From contig UQUJ01000043.1 in the NCBI GenBank assembly GCA_900544195.1, positions 1 to 26,552 on the forward strand: 26,552 nt of DNA. Reading direction: 5' to 3'. Shown here in pieces: positions 21,798 through 26,552 of this stretch. Numbering within the stretch: the first letter of the stretch is position 1; every line of letters starts with the position of its first letter. Made by a program: the position numbers and the translations under genes. The notes under the pieces are model-generated. The model was given only the letters and a program-made list of their open reading frames with translations, ran no database searches and was not told the DNA's origin. This DNA comes from an uncultured Alistipes sp. GTDB taxonomy: Bacteria; Bacteroidota; Bacteroidia; Bacteroidales; UBA932.

Positions 21798-23723
21798 ATG
21801 CTGTCGATCCGCAAGATAGTTGACTCGTACTTCTCGAAGCGCACGTTCCCGTACTGGTGCGTGCTGCTTCTGGACAGTGCCATTCTGTTTTTGTCCGGAG
21901 TGTTCGTCTACTGGTGCTTCAACCATGGCACCGCCTTTCAGCTGAACTTCTGGCCGTTGACCTACCTGATGCTGCTGTGCGTCGGCGTCCACTTCATATT
22001 CTTTGCCATCTTCCGGACATATTCGGGAATCATCCGTTACTCGTCGTTCAGCGACCTTCTGCGCGTGGCGTACGCGATGGGGTGCTCGTGCCTGGCCGTG
22101 ATCATCCTCCACGTGTTCACGAACCGTGTGCCATCGGAGGTGTTCGCCCACGTGCAGGTGCGGCAGATCCTGATCGCGGAAGCCATCGCGACCGGTTTGA
22201 TGTGGCTGCTTCGCGTTTCTATCAAATGGGTTTACGACACCTATTTCCGGACGGAGGGTGCGAAGAATGTCTTCATCTATGGCATCCGCGCCGGCGGCAT
22301 CGGACTCGCGAAGGCGATCCGCAGCGAGAAACCGATGCACTACCGTCTCCGAGGCTTCATCTCCCACGATCCGGCGCTTGGAGCCAACGGCACGCGCCTG
22401 ATGGGCGAGCCGGTCTACGAGGTTGATGCCAGTCTGCCGGATGTGATCCGCCGCAAGGGGATCGCCGCCGTGCTGGTTGCTCCGGGCAGGATTGACAGGT
22501 TCCGTAACGACACGGCTCTTCAGGACTACATCCTGCAAAGCGGAGCAAGAATATTCTCGGCCAACAATGTCGTTGACACCGAGCATGATGCGATCAAGGG
22601 AGCGCCGGCCTTGAAGGAGGTGAGCATCGAGGACCTTTTGCCGCGTGACGAGATCCGCGTCGACCTCGAGTCGGTCGCGGAGTCCCTGCGTGGCCGCCGC
22701 GTCCTGATCACGGGCTCCGCGGGTAGCATAGGCAGCGAGATAGTGCGCCAGGTGGCGTCGTTCAGCCCGTCGTCCCTTATGCTGATCGACTCCGCCGAGA
22801 CTCCGCAGCACGACATCCGCAGGATGATGGCGCGTGACTTCCCATCTGTGCCATGCGCCACCGTGGTGACGTCGATCACCAAGGCTGACAGGATGGAGAA
22901 CATATTCAAAACGTTCCTTCCTGAATATGTCTTCCACGCCGCGGCGTACAAGCACGTTCCGATGATGGAGGACAACCCTTGCGAGAGCATCCAGAACAAC
23001 GTCCTCGGCACGAAGATCCTGGCCGACCTTTCGGTCAAATACGGCGTTCGCCGCTTCGTGATGGTGTCCACCGACAAGGCGGTGAACCCGACGAACGTGA
23101 TGGGATGCAGCAAACGAATATGCGAGGTCTATGTGCAGAGCCTGAACAAGGCGGAGCGTGACGGCGTGGTGAAGGGGCAGACCCAGTTCATCACCACCCG
23201 CTTCGGCAACGTCCTCGGCTCCAACGGCTCCGTAATCCCGATTTTCGAGCGCCAGATCAAGGCCGGCGGCCCGGTGACGGTGACGGATCCCGACATCATA
23301 AGGTACTTCATGCTGATCCCCGAGGCCTGCGAGCTTGTCCTTGAGGCCGGCACGAAGGGGGAGGGCGGCGAGATCTTCGTCTTCGACATGGGCAAGCCGG
23401 TGCGCATCGCCGACCTGGCGCGTCGCATGATCGAGCTGAGCGGGGCGAAGGGCGTGGAGATCAAGTACACCGGCCTGAGGGACGGCGAGAAGCTCTACGA
23501 GGAGGTCCTGAGCGAGTCGGAGGCGACGAAGCCTTCGTTCCACGAAAAGATCCGCATCGCCTGTGTCCGTGAATATGACTGGTCCGATGTGAGCCGCGAG
23601 ATAGACGCCCTGATCGCCCAGTCCCACACCTACGACGACATGGCCGTGGTAGCCTCCATGAAGCACCTAGTGCCGGAGTACATCTCCAACCACTCCAAGT
23701 ACACCGTCCTTGACCACAAGTAA
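21798..23723 (+). CDS. Membrane NDP-sugar dehydratase/epimerase (CapD/FlaA1/PglF family)
   Basis: A 641-residue protein with four N-terminal membrane segments (about 18-38, 50-70, 85-105 and 120-140), a first nucleotide-binding-like region (NVFIYGIRAGGIGLA), and a second extended SDR domain with ITGSAGSIGSE (Gly306 onward). The catalytic region reads STDKAVNPTNVMGCSKR (Ser424-Thr-Asp-Lys427). The usual wording is GASKR, so the Cys is a small variation. Relatives are UDP-GlcNAc 4,6-dehydratases that produce the keto-deoxy sugar for bacillosamine or related residues, often the first sugar on the lipid carrier. GLRDGEKLYEEVL is also typical. With capE-capG downstream, two separate dehydratase routes may feed one polymer. 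The start is ATG 21798. Confidence 0.9.
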   Translation: MLSIRKIVDSYFSKRTFPYWCVLLLDSAILFLSGVFVYWCFNHGTAFQLNFWPLTYLMLLCVGVHFIFFAIFRTYSGIIRYSSFSDLLRVAYAMGCSCLAVIILHVFTNRVPSEVFAHVQVRQILIAEAIATGLMWLLRVSIKWVYDTYFRTEGAKNVFIYGIRAGGIGLAKAIRSEKPMHYRLRGFISHDPALGANGTRLMGEPVYEVDASLPDVIRRKGIAAVLVAPGRIDRFRNDTALQDYILQSGARIFSANNVVDTEHDAIKGAPALKEVSIEDLLPRDEIRVDLESVAESLRGRRVLITGSAGSIGSEIVRQVASFSPSSLMLIDSAETPQHDIRRMMARDFPSVPCATVVTSITKADRMENIFKTFLPEYVFHAAAYKHVPMMEDNPCESIQNNVLGTKILADLSVKYGVRRFVMVSTDKAVNPTNVMGCSKRICEVYVQSLNKAERDGVVKGQTQFITTRFGNVLGSNGSVIPIFERQIKAGGPVTVTDPDIIRYFMLIPEACELVLEAGTKGEGGEIFVFDMGKPVRIADLARRMIELSGAKGVEIKYTGLRDGEKLYEEVLSESEATKPSFHEKIRIACVREYDWSDVSREIDALIAQSHTYDDMAVVASMKHLVPEYISNHSKYTVLDHK

Positions 23724-23733
23724 CCGCCCGGGT

Positions 23734-23770
23734 TTCCGCCTGCGAGCGTCGGGAAAGGAAAGGCGGAAAA
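23734..23770. other. Hairpin between the membrane dehydratase gene and capE
   Basis: TTTCCGCCT (23734-23742) pairs with AGGCGGAAA (23762-23770). Like the hairpin at 20401 it follows a stop codon closely and includes CCGCCTGCG on its left side. Only a short A/T stretch follows, so weak termination is possible. Base composition drops from GC-rich before it to more balanced after it. Confidence 0.55.
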
Positions 23771-23809
23771 ATCATTTGAAAAGTTGAATAATTTAATTAT
23801 CACAATACT

Positions 23810-24859
23810 ATGAGCATTTTTGCTGGAAAGACATTGATGATTACCGGAGGAACCGGTAGCTTCGGGAATGCTGTCCTGAAGCGTTTCCTCAGAACGGACA
23901 TTGCTGAGATCCGTATCTTCTCACGCGACGAGAAGAAACAGGACGACATGCGCCACGAGTATCAGGCGAAATACCCTGATGTCGCACACAAGATAAAATT
24001 CTACATCGGCGATGTCAGAAGTCTGGAAAGCGTGCGCTCGGCGATGCCAGGAACAGATTACATCTTCCATGCAGCCGCACTCAAGCAGGTCCCTAGCTGC
24101 GAATTCTTCCCGATGGAAGCAGTGAGAACCAATGTGATAGGCACTGACAATGTTCTTACGGCAGCTATCGAAAACAATGTCGGAGCAGTCATCTGTCTCT
24201 CTACCGACAAGGCGGCCTATCCGATCAACGCTATGGGCATCACCAAGGCCATAGAGGAGAAAATCGCTGTCGCCAAGAGCCGTAATTCGCGCAATACAAA
24301 GATCTGCTGCACGCGTTACGGCAATGTCATGTGCTCCCGCGGTTCCGTGATTCCTCTATGGATCGAGCAGATCCGCAGCGGCAACCCTATCACTCTTACA
24401 GAGCCTAAGATGACACGTTTCATCATGTCCCTCGAAGAGGCTGTGGACCTGGTGCTTTTCGCATTTGAGCATGGCCACAATGGCGACATTCTCGTTCAGA
24501 AAGCTCCGGCATGCACCATCCAGACACAGGCAGAAGCTGTCTGCGACCTTTTCGGCGGCAGGAAAGAGGACATCAAGGTCATCGGCATCCGTCATGGCGA
24601 GAAGATGTACGAGACGCTCCTTACCAAGGAAGAATGCGCCAAAGCAGAGGATATGGGCAACTTCTACCGTGTCCCGGCAGACAACCGCGACCTGAACTAT
24701 GACCAGTACTTCACCAAGGGTGATGTAAAGCGCGCTACCATAGAGGAGTTCAATTCTGACAACACTTACCGTCTGAACTTGGAAGAAACAACTGCCAAAA
24801 TCGGTGCTCTGGAATATATCCAGAACGAATTGAACGGAGTAGAAAATCTCGCGAAATAA
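23810..24859 (+). CDS. capE: UDP-GlcNAc 4,6-dehydratase/5-epimerase (CapE/WbjB/FnlA)
   Basis: A 349-residue soluble SDR enzyme, the first step from UDP-GlcNAc towards UDP-N-acetyl-L-fucosamine. The nucleotide motif is ITGGTGSFG (13-19 glycines). AALKQVPSCEFFPMEAVRTN and STDKAAYPINAMGITK match the CapE/WbjB group, in which Met replaces the usual SDR tyrosine in the M-x3-K position. VIGIRHGEKMYETLL near the C-terminus is also characteristic. Its stop overlaps the capF start by one base (TAATG). With the next two genes it forms the complete three-enzyme FucNAc set. The start is ATG 23810. Confidence 0.95.
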   Translation: MSIFAGKTLMITGGTGSFGNAVLKRFLRTDIAEIRIFSRDEKKQDDMRHEYQAKYPDVAHKIKFYIGDVRSLESVRSAMPGTDYIFHAAALKQVPSCEFFPMEAVRTNVIGTDNVLTAAIENNVGAVICLSTDKAAYPINAMGITKAIEEKIAVAKSRNSRNTKICCTRYGNVMCSRGSVIPLWIEQIRSGNPITLTEPKMTRFIMSLEEAVDLVLFAFEHGHNGDILVQKAPACTIQTQAEAVCDLFGGRKEDIKVIGIRHGEKMYETLLTKEECAKAEDMGNFYRVPADNRDLNYDQYFTKGDVKRATIEEFNSDNTYRLNLEETTAKIGALEYIQNELNGVENLAK

Positions 24860-26088
24860 TGAAGATTCTGGTTACCGGCGCCAAAGGATTCGTGGGAAAG
24901 AACCTTTGCTGCCAACTGAACAACATAAAAGAAGGCAAGGCCCGCTGCTATGGAGACCTCCAGGTCGATGAAGTATTTGAATATGATATTGATTCGACTC
25001 CTGAGCAGCTGGACAGCTGGTGCGGCGAATGCGATTTCGTCTTCAACCTCGCGGGCGTAAACCGGCCGAAGGACAATGACGAGTTCATGAAGGGCAATTA
25101 CGGTTTCGCATCCACGCTGCTCGATACATTGAAAAAGCACCACAACACTTGTCCCGTGATGCTCTCCAGCTCACAGCAGGCCTCGTTGACAGGACGTTTC
25201 GGCAACAGCGAATACGGCAGGAGCAAGAAAGCCGGCGAGGATCTTTTCCTCGAATACGGCAAGGAGACTGGTTCGAAAGTGCTCGTCTATCGTTTCCCGA
25301 ACCTTTACGGAAAATGGTGCCGTCCTAACTACAATTCGGCCATCGCCACGTTCTGCAACAATATCGCCAATGACCTCCCTATCCAGGTCAATGACAGAAG
25401 CGTACAGATGGAGGTCCTCTACATCGACGATCTGGTCGAGGAGATGATCTGCGCGCTCAAAGGTCAGGAACATCATTGCGAATTCGAGGGACTTGACGTG
25501 CTGCCATCCGCTGAAGGACGTTATTGCTATTGTCCTGTCACTCACAAGACTACGCTTGGAGAAATCGTTGATACCATATATGAATGCGCACGTGCAGTAC
25601 GTGCCGTGCCGGATTCTGCGGAAGGACCTTCGACGGCTCTCGAAATGCCGCAAGACGGTCTGCGTTATCGCCTGATGTCCACATTCCTCAGCTACCTGCC
25701 GAAAGAAAAGGCGATTTTCGATTTGAAGATGAACGTGGATCCGCGCGGGTCGTTTACCGAGCTGGTAAACACGCTGAATTGCGGTCAGGTAAGCATCAAC
25801 ATTTCCAAGCCGGGCATCACGAAAGGCCAGCATTGGCACAACTCTAAATGGGAGCAGTTCATCGTGGTTTCCGGCCACGGCCTGATCCAGATGCGCAAGG
25901 AGGGAAGTGACGAGGTCATTGAATATGAAGTCAGCGGTGACCGCATCCAATCCGTCATCATGCTGCCTGGCTACACTCACAACATCATCAATCTCTCCCA
26001 GACCGACGACCTCGTGACCGTAATGTATTGCAACGAAGTCTTCAATCCTGAAAGACCAGACACATATTTCGATAAAGTGGAGAAATAA
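24859..26088 (+). CDS. capF: UDP-L-FucNAc synthesis reductase (CapF/WbjC/FnlB), SDR plus cupin
   Basis: A 409-residue two-domain enzyme of the second step of UDP-L-FucNAc synthesis, reducing the 4-keto sugar. The N-terminal SDR domain has VTGAKGFVGKN (about 5-15) and the catalytic Y-x3-K in SEYGRSKKAGE. The C-terminal cupin (from about residue 290) carries GSFTELV, KGQHWHNSKWEQFIVVSGHG and LPGYTHNIIN, with the His residues that bind zinc in S. aureus CapF. The domain order and length are the same as CapF. Translation is coupled to capE by the TAATG overlap, and capG starts 5 bases after its stop. Confidence 0.93.
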   Translation: MKILVTGAKGFVGKNLCCQLNNIKEGKARCYGDLQVDEVFEYDIDSTPEQLDSWCGECDFVFNLAGVNRPKDNDEFMKGNYGFASTLLDTLKKHHNTCPVMLSSSQQASLTGRFGNSEYGRSKKAGEDLFLEYGKETGSKVLVYRFPNLYGKWCRPNYNSAIATFCNNIANDLPIQVNDRSVQMEVLYIDDLVEEMICALKGQEHHCEFEGLDVLPSAEGRYCYCPVTHKTTLGEIVDTIYECARAVRAVPDSAEGPSTALEMPQDGLRYRLMSTFLSYLPKEKAIFDLKMNVDPRGSFTELVNTLNCGQVSINISKPGITKGQHWHNSKWEQFIVVSGHGLIQMRKEGSDEVIEYEVSGDRIQSVIMLPGYTHNIINLSQTDDLVTVMYCNEVFNPERPDTYFDKVEK

Positions 26089-26092
26089 GGAA

Positions 26093-26552
26093 ATGGAAAA
26101 GACACCTAAATTCGATTATTCAGATATTCATTGGAAGGAGAACGGCAAACTCAAGCTCTGTATAGTAGTAGGTACGCGCCCTGAGATTATCCGCCTGGCG
26201 GCGGTCATCACCAAATGCCGCCAGTATTTCGATGTCATCCTCGCCCATACAGGCCAGAACTACGACTACAACCTGAATGGCATCTTCTTCAGAGACCTTA
26301 AACTCGCTGAACCGGAGGTCTATATGGATGCAGTCGGTGACGACCTCGGCGCGACGTGCGGCAACATCATCAACTGTTCATACAAGCTTTTTGCCCAGAC
26401 CAAGCCGGACGCAGTGCTGGTTCTCGGCGACACGAACAGCTGTCTCTCTGTCATTGGCGCGAAACGTCTTCACATCCCGATCTTCCATATGGAGGCTGGC
26501 AACCGCTGCAAGGACGAGTGCCTCCCGGAGGAGACGAACCGCCGCATAGTTG
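26093..26552 (+). CDS. capG: UDP-N-acetylglucosamine 2-epimerase-like enzyme (CapG/WbjD/FnlC), partial
   Basis: The frame starts at ATG 26093 (MEKTPKFDYSDIHWKENGKL) and is still open at the window's right edge after 153 codons. LCIVVGTRPEIIRLAAVI is the nucleotide-sugar-binding start of non-hydrolysing 2-epimerases. HTGQNYDYNLNGIFF, VLGDTNSCLSV and HMEAGNRCKDECLPEETNRR follow, the last containing family active-site residues. As the third gene after capE and capF it should catalyse the final C2 epimerisation giving UDP-L-FucNAc. AAGGAA just before the ATG is a plausible ribosome binding site. About 60 per cent of the protein is outside the window. Confidence 0.93.
   Translation, partial: MEKTPKFDYSDIHWKENGKLKLCIVVGTRPEIIRLAAVITKCRQYFDVILAHTGQNYDYNLNGIFFRDLKLAEPEVYMDAVGDDLGATCGNIINCSYKLFAQTKPDAVLVLGDTNSCLSVIGAKRLHIPIFHMEAGNRCKDECLPEETNRRIV

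Noticed and set aside
21786..23666. A 626-codon antisense open frame opposite the membrane dehydratase gene
   Set aside because: It is a mirror of GC-rich codons on the plus strand (His/Arg/Val/Asp-rich, no recognisable domain). The plus-strand gene has clear family motifs.

Overview
The window is a Bacteroidales (phylum Bacteroidota) chromosome segment. It opens with the reverse complement of a 16S rRNA 5' end. Promoters follow the Bacteroidota pattern (TTTG or TTG, about 19-20 bases, TAnnTTTG). Gene content fits: a UpxY-type antiterminator, a DUF4491 protein, a head-GIN (DUF2807) protein, a one-piece sensor/regulator ending in an AraC domain, and a membrane-bound LytTR regulator. GC is moderate to high by eye. 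I cannot name a genus.

Layout. 1-330: 16S start and its promoter, minus strand. 353-2500: a minus-strand ribose operon (ribokinase, then a DMT-type sugar transporter) with a terminator and a possible operator. 2531-2704: a compact inverted-repeat element with a 5-bp flanking duplication, resembling a MITE. 2719-3555: a YiiX/YebB-like lipoprotein hydrolase whose ORF carries a VKDE repeat and ends inside a REP-like repeat block (3529-3890). 3889-4707: membrane LytTR regulator. 5019-5747: acyl-ACP thioesterase. 5832-7794: a translationally coupled minus-strand operon of ECF sigma factor, anti-sigma-like protein and exported head-GIN protein. About 7917-8040: a probable small RNA with its own promoter and terminator. 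8255-11050: a 931-aa hybrid two-component protein with a G7 tract at its 5' end. 11349-12015: a gene-poor, repeat-littered stretch with a truncated lipoprotein reading frame. 12016-16076: DUF4491 protein, secreted S9 peptidase and HAD phosphatase. 16188 to the end: the start of a capsular/exopolysaccharide locus.

The polysaccharide locus reads in one direction: promoter, long leader, UpxY antiterminator, Wza-like export lipoprotein, Wzc-like tyrosine kinase, UDP-glucose dehydrogenase, membrane NDP-sugar dehydratase, then three enzymes (CapE, CapF and a cut-off CapG) that together make UDP-N-acetyl-L-fucosamine. The product should therefore contain uronic acid and FucNAc. The locus continues past the window.

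The signals least explained by ordinary gene content are a strongly over-represented hexamer (GAATAT/ATATTC), the MITE-like element, short tandem repeats next to many stop codons, the G7 and G9 homopolymers beside regulatory starts, and the small RNA candidate. I did not find a clear new multi-gene defence or mobile system. The ECF/anti-sigma/head-GIN operon and the small RNA are the best candidates for under-described biology.
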